Below are positions 15,667-23,499 of a DNA stretch of 39,538 bases, one piece after another; the stretch's first letter is position 1, and every line of letters begins with the position of its first letter. The stretch spans positions 18,852 through 58,389 of the forward strand of contig NZ_FWER01000055.1 of the NCBI RefSeq assembly GCF_900169785.1, read 5' to 3'. A program made the position numbers and the translations under genes. This DNA is from Rhizobium sullae (GTDB taxonomy: Bacteria; Pseudomonadota; Alphaproteobacteria; Rhizobiales; Rhizobiaceae). The notes beneath the pieces are model-generated. The model worked only from the letters and a program-made list of their open reading frames with translations, was not told where the DNA came from and did not search any database.

Positions 15667-16476
15667 ATGAGCATTCTCCTTCGCCGACCGTTCGGCAGTC
15701 ATGGCAAGGTCCACGAGATTACCCCGCAATCGGCGGGCTGGCGCTATGTCGGCTTTAGCCTCTACCGCCTGCGGGAAGGCGAAACCGTCGGCGAGGCGAC
15801 CGGCGGCATGGAAGCGGTCGTGGTCATGGTCGAGGGCAAGGCCCGCTTCACCGCGGCCGGCAAGGACTGGGGTGAACTGGGCGAACGCATGAACGTCTTC
15901 GAAAAGACCCCGCCCCATTGCCTCTACGTGCCGAATGGCGAGCAGTGGGAAGCGCGCGCCACGACCGATTGCACGCTCGGCGTCTGCCTTGCCCCCGGCA
16001 AGGGTGGCCACAAGGCACGACGCATTGGCCCCGACGGCATCCAGCTCACGCCGCGCGGGGTGGGCGCCAACCAGCGTTTCATCAACAACATCGCGATGGA
16101 GGCCGAGGACTATTGCGACAGCCTGCTGGTAACAGAGGTCTTCACGCCGGCCGGCAATTGGTCTTCCTATCCGAGCCACCGTCACGACGAGGACGATTTC
16201 CCGCGGATCACCTATCTCGAAGAGACCTACTATCACCGGCTCAATCCGGAGCAGGGTTTTGGCGTGCAACGGGTCTATACCGATGACGGCTCGCTTGACG
16301 AGACGATCGCATTGAAAAACCACGACGTGGTGCTCGTCCCTCGCGGTCATCACCCCTGCGGCGCGCCCTACGGGTTTGAAATGTATTACCTCAACGTCAT
16401 GGCAGGCCCTTTGCGCAATTGGCGCTTCGTTCCTGATCCGGCGGTCCAATGGATCATGGATCGTGATGCACGCTAG
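15667..16476 (+). CDS. iolB: 5-deoxy-glucuronate isomerase
   Basis: A 269-residue bicupin metalloenzyme that isomerises 5-deoxy-glucuronate to 5-dehydro-2-deoxygluconate, the substrate of IolC. The C-terminal cupin has the metal-binding set: two His and an acidic residue in YPSHRHDEDDFPR, then LEETYYHRLNP, and a final His in PRGHHPCGAPYGFEMYYLN. The start is 11 bases after iolE with AGGAAAAGCG in front. Length and motifs are normal. It is the last of the canonical iolCDEB block. Confidence 0.95.
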   Translation: MSILLRRPFGSHGKVHEITPQSAGWRYVGFSLYRLREGETVGEATGGMEAVVVMVEGKARFTAAGKDWGELGERMNVFEKTPPHCLYVPNGEQWEARATTDCTLGVCLAPGKGGHKARRIGPDGIQLTPRGVGANQRFINNIAMEAEDYCDSLLVTEVFTPAGNWSSYPSHRHDEDDFPRITYLEETYYHRLNPEQGFGVQRVYTDDGSLDETIALKNHDVVLVPRGHHPCGAPYGFEMYYLNVMAGPLRNWRFVPDPAVQWIMDRDAR

Positions 16477-16534
16477 GTGAATAATCCGGAGTGCCTCAAG
16501 GGGCGCCATCGGCCAACCGCTAATAGGATCTCCC

Positions 16535-16924
16535 TTGCCCCTCATTAAGCTTCACATACAAAAAGGCCGCTCCGAAGCCGAAGTCGAACTGCTACTCGAT
16601 ATGGTGCATGAAGTGATGCTGTCCGCCTTCAGTGTGCCAGAACGTGACCGCTATCAATTGGTCTTCGAACACCAGGCTTCGCATTTTCGTGCTCTGGATA
16701 CTGGCCTTGGGTTTGAGCGAACGCAGAATTTTGTCCTTGTCGAAGTCGTCTCGCGGCCTCGGTCTAGGACGGAAAAGCTTTCCTTCTACCAAGGCTTGGC
16801 CGCGCAACTCGAGGAAAAATGTGGGATTTCTGCCTCTGACATCATGGTGTCGTTCGTGGAAAATACCGATGACGATTGGTCCTTTGGCGCGGGAGTAGCG
16901 CAGTTCGTCACCGGCGAATTATGA
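16535..16924 (+). CDS. Tautomerase-superfamily protein matching malonate semialdehyde decarboxylase
   Basis: A 129-residue open frame including the start residue. It begins at a TTG (16535) directly followed by CCC, so removal of Met exposes Pro1, the catalytic residue of this superfamily; AGGAT lies 5 bases upstream. Counting from Pro1, the protein has Asp37, Arg73 and Arg75, the residues reported as essential in Pseudomonas malonate semialdehyde decarboxylase. It also shares that family's stretches DRYQ, DTGLG, SRPRS and DWSFG. The enzyme turns malonate semialdehyde into acetaldehyde and CO2. Malonate semialdehyde is the C3 product of the inositol pathway encoded just upstream, and the usual consuming enzyme IolA is not in the window. 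Family is well supported; activity is inferred. Confidence 0.8.
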   Translation: MPLIKLHIQKGRSEAEVELLLDMVHEVMLSAFSVPERDRYQLVFEHQASHFRALDTGLGFERTQNFVLVEVVSRPRSRTEKLSFYQGLAAQLEEKCGISASDIMVSFVENTDDDWSFGAGVAQFVTGEL

Positions 16925-16997
16925 AGACTTTTGAGGGATCCGCCTACGCACCGTCAGGCATCATCGATGCGAGCCGAATGTTTGTTTGGGGGAGCGA

Positions 16998-17840
16998 ATG
17001 AGCAGCGAACACCGCCGGCCGCCAGAAGATTTCGAAGCATTGCGGTCCCTCATCAATGCCAAGCACGCGCTGTTTCCTAAGCGTCTTGCCCAAGTTGCGC
17101 GCCACGTTCTCGATAATCCTGATGAGGTTGCGTTGGGTTCGATCGCCTCCATCGCAACTGCAGCGCAGGTAACGCCTTCAACCCTGATACGCTTCGCCCA
17201 GTTCCTCGGCTATGACGGCTTCAGCACACTACAAGCGATTTTTCGAGAGGCTGTCCGCGCAAAGATCGCACCAGGCGAAAGAGTCGGAAGCCGCCGATCA
17301 GGACGGGAAGGTGTCGCACGCGAAGCGCAGGTGTTTTATGACACGATAGAGGCCTGTCATCGTTCGCTCGAAACACTATCCAAGACAATCCGCGTGGCCG
17401 ACATCAAAGCTGCAGCGGAAATCCTTTCCTCAGCCAACTGCGTGTTCATCCTTGCGGGGAACGGCACTTTTCCGATGGCTGCCTTGCTTCAACATTGCCT
17501 GACCCGATTGAGAATTCGTTCGACCTTGCTAACGGACATTGTCGGCGGCGACGATATGCTCGCGTTTGCAACGCCCGACGATGCGGCGGTCATCATCAGT
17601 TGCGCGCCCTATGCTGAGGAAACGACGCTACATGCATCAAACCTATCGGATCGAAGAGTTCCCGTGATTGCTCTGACGGACTCCAACTTTTCGCCATTGT
17701 CGGAACTTGCTTCGGTCAGATTCAGGGTGATCGAGTCGGGCCATGATGGGCTCTTGCTCGCCACGGCTGCGATCGCGCTCAGCGAAGCCTTGGCAATCTG
17801 CACGCGACAGACCCTACAGAACGCAGCGAACACTATATAA
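16998..17840 (+). CDS. RpiR/MurR-family transcriptional regulator, candidate inositol-operon regulator
   Basis: A 280-residue regulator with an N-terminal RpiR helix-turn-helix (VALGSIASIATAAQVTPSTL, then IRFAQFLGYDGFSTLQ, about residues 35-75) and a C-terminal SIS sugar-phosphate-binding domain (VFILAGNGTFPMAALLQH, ISCAPYAEETT). The ATG at 16998 follows GGGGGAG; a TTG at 16986 would overlap that ribosome site. RpiR-type IolR proteins repress iol genes in Sinorhizobium, and position at the end of this operon suggests the same role with a phosphorylated intermediate as inducer. I did not find the GGAA-N6-TTCC type of site recalled for Sinorhizobium IolR upstream of the genes here, so the binding site may differ. 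Confidence 0.85.
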   Translation: MSSEHRRPPEDFEALRSLINAKHALFPKRLAQVARHVLDNPDEVALGSIASIATAAQVTPSTLIRFAQFLGYDGFSTLQAIFREAVRAKIAPGERVGSRRSGREGVAREAQVFYDTIEACHRSLETLSKTIRVADIKAAAEILSSANCVFILAGNGTFPMAALLQHCLTRLRIRSTLLTDIVGGDDMLAFATPDDAAVIISCAPYAEETTLHASNLSDRRVPVIALTDSNFSPLSELASVRFRVIESGHDGLLLATAAIALSEALAICTRQTLQNAANTI

Positions 17841-17854
17841 CCCCGCTTCGAGGT

Positions 17855-18901
17855 TTATTCGGTCAGCCCCGCTTCGGTGAAGCTTATACCGATAGCATTT
17901 CGGATCGCGTCGAGTGTTTCCATCGTGGCAAGCGATGCATCCAGCGGCCGGTAGACGCTTTCCAGTTGTCCTTGCGAAATCGCCCATGCGACGGCCGCGG
18001 CTTCATAGTAGAGGCCCTCGAAATGCGCCCCCCTGGGCTCGTCGTATTGGAGCCGGGCGGATCCATCCAATGACCGGACTTCGAAGGAGCCAGGCAGGTG
18101 GAATTCCGTGTTGAACCGGATCGACCCACTGGTCCCGACGATGGCAGCGTTCGTCGGGGTGAAGCCGTACAGCGTGGTCGACATCGTGCCGAGCGCTCCT
18201 CTGGCGTTGGCGAGAACGACCGACAGCTGCCCGTTGACGCCGGCGCAATCGGCCTGTCCGATACCAACGACCTTCTTTGGCACGCCAAGGAGTTTTGCCA
18301 GCAGCGAGACCGGATAGGTGCCGAGGTCGAGAAGCGGTCCGCCGGCAAGGCGCGCGTCGAAAATACGGTGATTGCGCGGCAGATATTCGCCGTACTCGGT
18401 GTAAACAGACAGGATGTCTCCGATTGCTCCGGCATCCAGCACCTGTTGGAGCACATCGAATTTCGGCAGGAAATAGGTCCACAGTGCTTCCGCCAAGAAC
18501 ACCCCCTTGCGGCGGGCGGCTGCGACCATGCCTTCGGCCTGTGCGCAGTTGAGGGCCATAGGCTTCTCGACGAGCACATGTTTCCCCGCCTCGATCGCCA
18601 GCAGCACATGTGCGTGATGCAGATTGTGCGGCGTCGCTACATAGATGACGTCAAGATCGTCGGCGGTGACGAGCGCCTCGTAGCTGTCATAGGCCCGTGC
18701 GATCCCCCACTGCGCGGCAAATGCATCCGCTGCGGCGCGCGATCGCGAGCCGACGGCGGCAATATCCTGGCGCGTATGAGCCTTGACCGATTCCGTGAAC
18801 TTGGCGGCGATCCAGCCGGAGCCGAGGATGCCCCAGCGAAGCGGCGGGGCTTCCATGGCGGACACGGTCCGCGCGGCGGGCAGGGTTTGCGGAAACGACA
18901 T
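17855..18901 (-). CDS. Gfo/Idh/MocA-family oxidoreductase (dihydrodiol-dehydrogenase-like branch)
   Basis: A 348-residue NAD(P)-dependent dehydrogenase. The Rossmann motif is WGILGSGWIAAKF (about residues 23-35) and the family Lys is in VEKPMALN (about residue 113). LAGGPLLDLGTYPVSL is typical of the branch that includes dimeric dihydrodiol dehydrogenase and related sugar dehydrogenases. The start at 18901 has GGGAGAT upstream on the minus strand. It is the last gene of a four-gene minus operon, 37 bases after the preceding one, and meets the RpiR gene tail to tail across 14 bases. The substrate is unknown; a cyclitol or pyranose is likely from its neighbours. Confidence 0.85.
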   Translation of the reverse strand: MSFPQTLPAARTVSAMEAPPLRWGILGSGWIAAKFTESVKAHTRQDIAAVGSRSRAAADAFAAQWGIARAYDSYEALVTADDLDVIYVATPHNLHHAHVLLAIEAGKHVLVEKPMALNCAQAEGMVAAARRKGVFLAEALWTYFLPKFDVLQQVLDAGAIGDILSVYTEYGEYLPRNHRIFDARLAGGPLLDLGTYPVSLLAKLLGVPKKVVGIGQADCAGVNGQLSVVLANARGALGTMSTTLYGFTPTNAAIVGTSGSIRFNTEFHLPGSFEVRSLDGSARLQYDEPRGAHFEGLYYEAAAVAWAISQGQLESVYRPLDASLATMETLDAIRNAIGISFTEAGLTE

Positions 18902-18938
18902 GTCTTTTTATCTCCCATGATCGGTGAGCGCCCGTCGC

Positions 18939-20111
18939 TCAGCCGGCGATCCGCTGCCAGGTCTTCTTTTCCAGTGACCGTTCCATCGCGTCGATGATGC
19001 GCTCGTTGGCAAGGCCGAACTCGAAGTTCGGAAAGCAGTCCGGCTCGTCGACGATGCCCTCGATCAAGTCGCGCACCTCGATGACCTTGACGTCGAAGTA
19101 GCCGAGGCCGCCGCCGGCGAAGTCGAAGCCGAAGAAGGCGGAAAACTGCGGAACCTGACTGCCGGCATAGATCGTCTTGAAGCCGCGGTCGGGTTTGGGA
19201 TCATTGAAGCGCGCGATCTTCAGCTCGTTGAACCGCTCGCCGTCCATGATGATCGTGCCTTCCGTGCCCGACACTTCCCAGTAGATGCCGAAGACCTTTC
19301 CCGCTGCCACGCGCGACGCTTCGATCGTGCCGCCAGCGCCGCTTTTGAAGCGAACGAGCGTCTGGATCTGATCCTCGTTTTCCACCACTGCGCGCGGTGC
19401 GCCGCTGCCGGACTTTGCACCGTAGCCGGAGCCACCTTGCGGAACCGGCCGCGTCGGAAAGAAGGTCTGCGTCTGGGCGATGACACTGTCGACGTCGCCC
19501 ATCAGATATTGCGCGACGGAAATCACATGGCTGCCGAGGTCGCCGAGCGCGCCGGAGCCGGCGTCCTTGCGCGTGCAGCGCCAGGAAAACGGCAGGTCCG
19601 GATCGTTGAAGAAGCCCTGGTCGAACCAGCCCCGAAACCGCATCGGCACTCCGATGTCGCCCCTGTCGATCAAGTGCTTGGCGAGCATGGCGGCGGGCGT
19701 CTTGATATTGTTGAAGGCGACCATGGTCTTGACGCCCTTGCGCCTTGCGGCGGCGGCCATCTCCTCGGCTTGCGCCAGCGTAACGGAGAGGGGCTTTTCG
19801 CAATAGACATGCTTGCCGGCCGCAATTGCGGCGAGCGCCATCTCATGATGCAGGGCGTTGGGCGAGGTAATGTCGACAACGTCCACCTCGGGGTCCTCGA
19901 CCAGCTTGCGCCAGTCGCCCGTGCTTCTCTCGAAGCCGTAGCGGGCAGCGGCCCCGGCCGCCAGCTCCTCGGTGGCATCAGCCAGAAGGCAGAGGTGCGG
20001 AATGGCGGGCAAGTCGCGGTAGAGCATGGCCGCGCGGCGATAGGCATCGGCATGGGCCTGACCCATGAATCCGGAGCCGATCAGGCCGATGTTAAGGATT
20101 GTCTTGCCCAT
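18939..20111 (-). CDS. Gfo/Idh/MocA-family oxidoreductase, probable cyclitol or sugar dehydrogenase
   Basis: A 390-residue dehydrogenase, longer than the other family members in this window. The Rossmann motif is NIGLIGSGFMGQAHADAY (about residues 7-24), the family Lys is in YCEKPLSVT, and GDLGSHVISVAQYLMG holds the usual catalytic Asp/His region. A long loop (GGSGYGAKSGSGAPRAVVEN) and an aromatic-rich stretch (FFGFDFAGGGLGYFDVK) place it in the larger subfamily that includes some inositol and disaccharide dehydrogenases. The ATG at 20111 follows GGGAGAAAATT; the longer frame to 20351 overlaps the gene before it and is rejected. It follows the IolE/MocC-like gene by 22 bases. The substrate is not certain. 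Confidence 0.85.
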   Translation of the reverse strand: MGKTILNIGLIGSGFMGQAHADAYRRAAMLYRDLPAIPHLCLLADATEELAAGAAARYGFERSTGDWRKLVEDPEVDVVDITSPNALHHEMALAAIAAGKHVYCEKPLSVTLAQAEEMAAAARRKGVKTMVAFNNIKTPAAMLAKHLIDRGDIGVPMRFRGWFDQGFFNDPDLPFSWRCTRKDAGSGALGDLGSHVISVAQYLMGDVDSVIAQTQTFFPTRPVPQGGSGYGAKSGSGAPRAVVENEDQIQTLVRFKSGAGGTIEASRVAAGKVFGIYWEVSGTEGTIIMDGERFNELKIARFNDPKPDRGFKTIYAGSQVPQFSAFFGFDFAGGGLGYFDVKVIEVRDLIEGIVDEPDCFPNFEFGLANERIIDAMERSLEKKTWQRIAG

Positions 20112-20133
20112 AATTTTCTCCCGATGAAGCTGC

Positions 20134-21048
20134 TCAGGCGGCAAAAGTGTCGAGGATGTGGTGGAAGGCCGCGGTGACGGCCGGTAGCGGCGGTGCAAGC
20201 GCCGGATCCTGCTCCGCCTCGACCACCAGCCAGCCCTGATAGCCGCTTTGCCGAACAAAGGCTGCAAGCGGGGCGAAGTCGACGATTCCGTCGCCGGGCA
20301 CGGTGAACATACCCCTGCGCACGCCGGCATTGAAGCTGAGGTCGCCGGCACGGACCTCGGCGATGATCGGCCCGCGCACGTCCTTCAGGTGAATATGGAC
20401 GATGCGGTCGCCGAAGCGCTCGATCAGCCGGGTGTAGTCGAAGCCGCCTGCGGCGGCATGGCCGGTGTCGAGCAGCAGTCCGGCGGCCGATCCCGCCTTG
20501 TCGAACAGGGCTGAGACCTCGTCAAATGTTTCCGCCACCATCATGAGGTGATGGTGATAGGCCAGCGTCAGCCCGTATTCTCCGGCCAGCCTTGCGCTGA
20601 ACTCGGTGAGCCGGGCGGCATAGGCGGCGATGTCCTTCTTCGGCATCACGCACCGTGCCGACATCGGCGCATCAAGCGGCGCACCGGGCGCCATCATCGC
20701 CACCTCGCCATAGACCAACACCGTTGACCCCATGGGGCGCAGGAGTTCGGCGTGGGCGGCAACCGCGGCCATCTCCGCCTCGACACCGCGTTCGGCAAGC
20801 TCTCCGGAATGCCAGCCAGAGGCGAGCGCAAGGCCACGGCTTTCCAGGAGCGGCGCCAGCGCCTCGCGGCTGCGCGGCAGCTTACGCCCTAGCTCGACGC
20901 CTTGGTAGCCGGCATGGGCGGCATCGTCCAGGCAGGTCTCGACCGTTATATCAGCGCCGAGATCCTCGAGCACGTCATTTGCCCAGGAAAGCGGACTTAC
21001 AGCAAGGCGTACCCCGTCCGGCAGCGCCGCCAATTTCTCTCTCGTCAT
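20134..21048 (-). CDS. IolE/MocC-like TIM-barrel protein (inosose dehydratase or rhizopine-catabolism type)
   Basis: A 304-residue protein of the IolE/MocC group. It shares with IolE (14738-15655) the segments ASGWHSGEL, LAYHHHLMM, LLLDTGHAAAGG, VHIHLKDVRGPI, GVRRGMFTVPGDG and VVEAEQDPA, so the metal-site residues are kept. The N-terminus (AVSPLSWANDVLEDLGAD) is closer to MocC, a rhizopine-catabolism protein, than to IolE. AGGAGGACATC precedes the ATG at 21048. It sits between two Gfo/Idh oxidoreductase genes, fitting a pathway where a cyclitol is oxidised then dehydrated or epimerised. No other moc-specific genes such as Rieske-type mocDE are seen. Confidence 0.82.
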   Translation of the reverse strand: MTREKLAALPDGVRLAVSPLSWANDVLEDLGADITVETCLDDAAHAGYQGVELGRKLPRSREALAPLLESRGLALASGWHSGELAERGVEAEMAAVAAHAELLRPMGSTVLVYGEVAMMAPGAPLDAPMSARCVMPKKDIAAYAARLTEFSARLAGEYGLTLAYHHHLMMVAETFDEVSALFDKAGSAAGLLLDTGHAAAGGFDYTRLIERFGDRIVHIHLKDVRGPIIAEVRAGDLSFNAGVRRGMFTVPGDGIVDFAPLAAFVRQSGYQGWLVVEAEQDPALAPPLPAVTAAFHHILDTFAA

Positions 21049-21077
21049 GATGTCCTCCTGGATGAAAGTTGAAGGCG

Positions 21078-22085
21078 CTAAGGTCGCCAGTCCGGCCCGA
21101 TGCGGACGGGCATGCCACGCTGCATGGAGACAAGTGCCGCCTCGGCGATACGCTGCGCCTCCAGTCCGTCCCGGATGCCGGCAAGCGGCCGCCCTCCTGT
21201 TTCGATCAGGGAGATAAAGGCCGCCATCTCATTGCGATAGGCATCGGCAAAGCGCTCGATGAAGTAATTCATCGGGGCGGAGGCGCGAAAGCCGTCGGCA
21301 TCGGCGATGGTCACTCCACGCTGCGGCCGGTTCTCCACATAGAGAACCTCCTTCGAGCACAGCACTTCGAGCCGTTGATCATAACCGAACGGCGCGCGAC
21401 GGCAGTTGACCATCTGCACGAACCGGCCGGAGACGGAGGTCAGCGTCACCATCGCCGTATCGATGTCGCCGGCTGCGCCGATCTCCGCATCGATGAGACA
21501 GTTGCCGACGGCGTAGACGGTGGCAATGTCCTCGCCGAGCAGATAGCGAGCCATGTCGAAATCATGGATGGCCTGGTCGCGGAACATGCCGCCGGAGCGC
21601 TCGACATAATCGCGCGATGGCGGCGCGGGATCGCGGGTGTGCATGACGATGTGCTCAAGGGCACCCGCCTCGCCGCTGACGATCCGCTCGCGCACGAAGC
21701 GGAAATCGGGATCATAGCGGCGCTGGAATGCCAGAAGGCAGACAACGCCGGAGGTCTCGACAGCGCTGGTGACGGCCTCCACCGTTACGAAATCGAGGCT
21801 GACCGGCTTCTCGCAGAAGATCGCCTTGCCTGCGCGGGCCGCCTGAAGGAGCAGCCCGGCATGGGTATCGGTCGAGCTGGCAATGATGATGCCGTCGACC
21901 GACGCGTCGGAAAACACGGTATCGGCCGAGACGATGTCCGCCCCGATCCTTACCGCAAGACCGGCCCGCTGCTCGCTTGCGACCGGATCGACGAGGTACT
22001 TTACTCGCACCGAAGGCAAGCTGGCGGCATTCAACGCATGCACATGCCCGATACGACCCGCGCCGAAGACAGCGAGATCCGTCAT
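21078..22085 (-). CDS. IolG-like inositol dehydrogenase (Gfo/Idh/MocA family)
   Basis: A 335-residue NAD-dependent dehydrogenase. The Rossmann motif AVFGAGRIGHVHA lies at the N-terminus, the family Lys is in FCEKPVSLD (about residue 95), and GGMFRDQAIHDFDMARYLLG carries the catalytic Asp/His in the form typical of inositol 2-dehydrogenase and D-chiro-inositol 3-dehydrogenase. The start is set at 22085, where GGGAGGCAATCA precedes the ATG; the frame is open 14 codons further with no ribosome site. It is the first gene of the minus operon and divergent from the LacI gene at 22208 across 122 bases. It is likely to act on a different inositol stereoisomer or derivative than the dehydrogenase at 9045. 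Confidence 0.87.
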   Translation of the reverse strand: MTDLAVFGAGRIGHVHALNAASLPSVRVKYLVDPVASEQRAGLAVRIGADIVSADTVFSDASVDGIIIASSTDTHAGLLLQAARAGKAIFCEKPVSLDFVTVEAVTSAVETSGVVCLLAFQRRYDPDFRFVRERIVSGEAGALEHIVMHTRDPAPPSRDYVERSGGMFRDQAIHDFDMARYLLGEDIATVYAVGNCLIDAEIGAAGDIDTAMVTLTSVSGRFVQMVNCRRAPFGYDQRLEVLCSKEVLYVENRPQRGVTIADADGFRASAPMNYFIERFADAYRNEMAAFISLIETGGRPLAGIRDGLEAQRIAEAALVSMQRGMPVRIGPDWRP

Positions 22086-22174
22086 TGATTGCCTCCCATT
22101 CTTGCCGGGCGTCGTTTCCGCCTCCATCCCGTTGCCTCCAGATTAGCCGAGTGTTACTGAAGGAGAACGTCAAT

Positions 22175-22194
22175 TTTGAAGAGATTTCTTCAAA
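22175..22194. promoter_or_regulatory. 8-bp perfect inverted repeat overlapping the LacI leader, candidate operator
   Basis: TTTGAAGA (22175-22182) and TCTTCAAA (22187-22194) are perfect inverted repeats around GATT. The site ends just before the ribosome-binding sequence CGGAGA (22195-22200) of the LacI gene and lies in the shared 122-base region with the divergent oxidoreductase operon. A repressor bound here could block both its own gene and the minus operon. The repeat is seen directly; the binding partner is inferred. Confidence 0.55.
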
Positions 22195-22207
22195 CGGAGA
22201 TCGGGCG

Positions 22208-23221
22208 ATGGGAAAGCCGACGGCGCGGGATCTGGCTGCTGCGGCAGGGGTGTCGCTGTCCACGGTCGACCGAGTTCTCAACAACCGCGGCGGAGTAAGC
22301 GAGGACAAGGAACGTCGCGTGCTCGAATATGCGCGCAAGCTTAAGATCGACCGGGCGCTGAATCAGCGAGCCGCACGCACCCTTCGCATTGCCGTGTTGC
22401 TTCAGTCACGCGCCAATCCGTTTCACGCTGCGGTGCAGGACAGTTTTGAGGCCGCGAATAGGGATTTCCTCCAGTATAATCTTCAGTTTCAAGTTTACCA
22501 CATTGATCCAACGCGGCCTGCGGCGACGGTCGCCCTCACAAATGCACTCTCCTTGCGCTGCGATGGACTGGTCATTGTCAGCCCACAGAACGAGGACATC
22601 GCAGCCGCCCTAAGGGCATTCGGCCGAAACGGAAAGCCTGTCATCACACTGGCGACCGATATTCGTGATGCCGAAAGATACGCTTATGTTGGACCAGACA
22701 ACAGGAAGGCAGGCCGTGTCGCCGGCGATTTGATGGGGCGCCTGCTTGGTAAGGAAGGGGGTGAGATCGTCGTCATCTCCGGCATGCTCAGCATGATTGG
22801 CCACGAGGAGCGCGAGATGGGTTTTCGCGCGGTGTTGCGCGAGCGCTATCCCCTGTGCAAGGTGGCAGAGGTCCTAGAGAGTATGGAGCGGGGGGAAAGG
22901 GCAGGGGACCTCGTCTTTAATGCCTTGATAGGCAACCCTCGCATTCGAGGCATTTACAATGCTTCCGCGGGAGCGCGATCGGTGGCCAGCGCGATGAATG
23001 CTCTCGGGAGGAGGAGTGACATCGTCTTCATCACGCACGAATTGACTGACGAGCGCCGCCAATTGATGCGCGAAGGCATGATCGACGCAATCATCGACCA
23101 AAATCCAGTAGTTGAGGTGCGAACTGCAGTCGAAGCGCTTGCCGCATACTTTCGGAGAAAAGATGAACCTCCGATCTCGCTGATGACGCCTATTCAGGTT
23201 CACATGATCGAGAATTGTTGA
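22208..23221 (+). CDS. LacI-family transcriptional regulator of the divergent oxidoreductase operon
   Basis: A 337-residue regulator with an N-terminal LacI helix-turn-helix (ARDLAAAAGVSLSTVDRVLN) and a type-1 periplasmic-binding-protein-like effector domain (IAVLLQSRANPFHAAV, LVIVSPQNEDIAAAL, YVGPDNRKAGRVAGDLMGR, IRGIYNASAGARSV). The ATG at 22208 has CGGAGA 7 bases upstream; the longer frame from 21977 crosses the divergent gene and is rejected. The effector domain resembles that of the LacI protein at 2154, and both lie next to cyclitol genes. It probably controls the minus-strand operon through the inverted repeat at 22175. The ligand is unknown. Confidence 0.9.
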   Translation: MGKPTARDLAAAAGVSLSTVDRVLNNRGGVSEDKERRVLEYARKLKIDRALNQRAARTLRIAVLLQSRANPFHAAVQDSFEAANRDFLQYNLQFQVYHIDPTRPAATVALTNALSLRCDGLVIVSPQNEDIAAALRAFGRNGKPVITLATDIRDAERYAYVGPDNRKAGRVAGDLMGRLLGKEGGEIVVISGMLSMIGHEEREMGFRAVLRERYPLCKVAEVLESMERGERAGDLVFNALIGNPRIRGIYNASAGARSVASAMNALGRRSDIVFITHELTDERRQLMREGMIDAIIDQNPVVEVRTAVEALAAYFRRKDEPPISLMTPIQVHMIENC

Positions 23222-23499
23222 CGAATTGCACATTTACATTCGTAGCGGGCTTGGCGCAGGGGCGGCTTCACGGTGTGCCCACGATATATACAGCCAAGTG
23301 GAATGGGCTTGCCACCACAGTGCCGGCCGCATCCAAGACAAAAGCACCAACGTCGCCGACGGTCGACCGCCTGCTGCTTTCAAACGTGGCAAGCTGTGCG
23401 CCGAATTTGGCAAGCGACGCGTACCGATCGTCTCGTCATGTGCGGAAGCAACGAACCGCAATGCCTGCTCTCAGGCTGAGATGCTCTGACCAGATCTTT

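Noticed and set aside
18098..18997. 299-codon plus-strand frame
   Set aside because: Antisense to the Gfo/Idh gene at 17855-18901.
21069..22088. 339-codon plus-strand frame
   Set aside because: Antisense to the IolG-like gene, which has Rossmann and EKP motifs.
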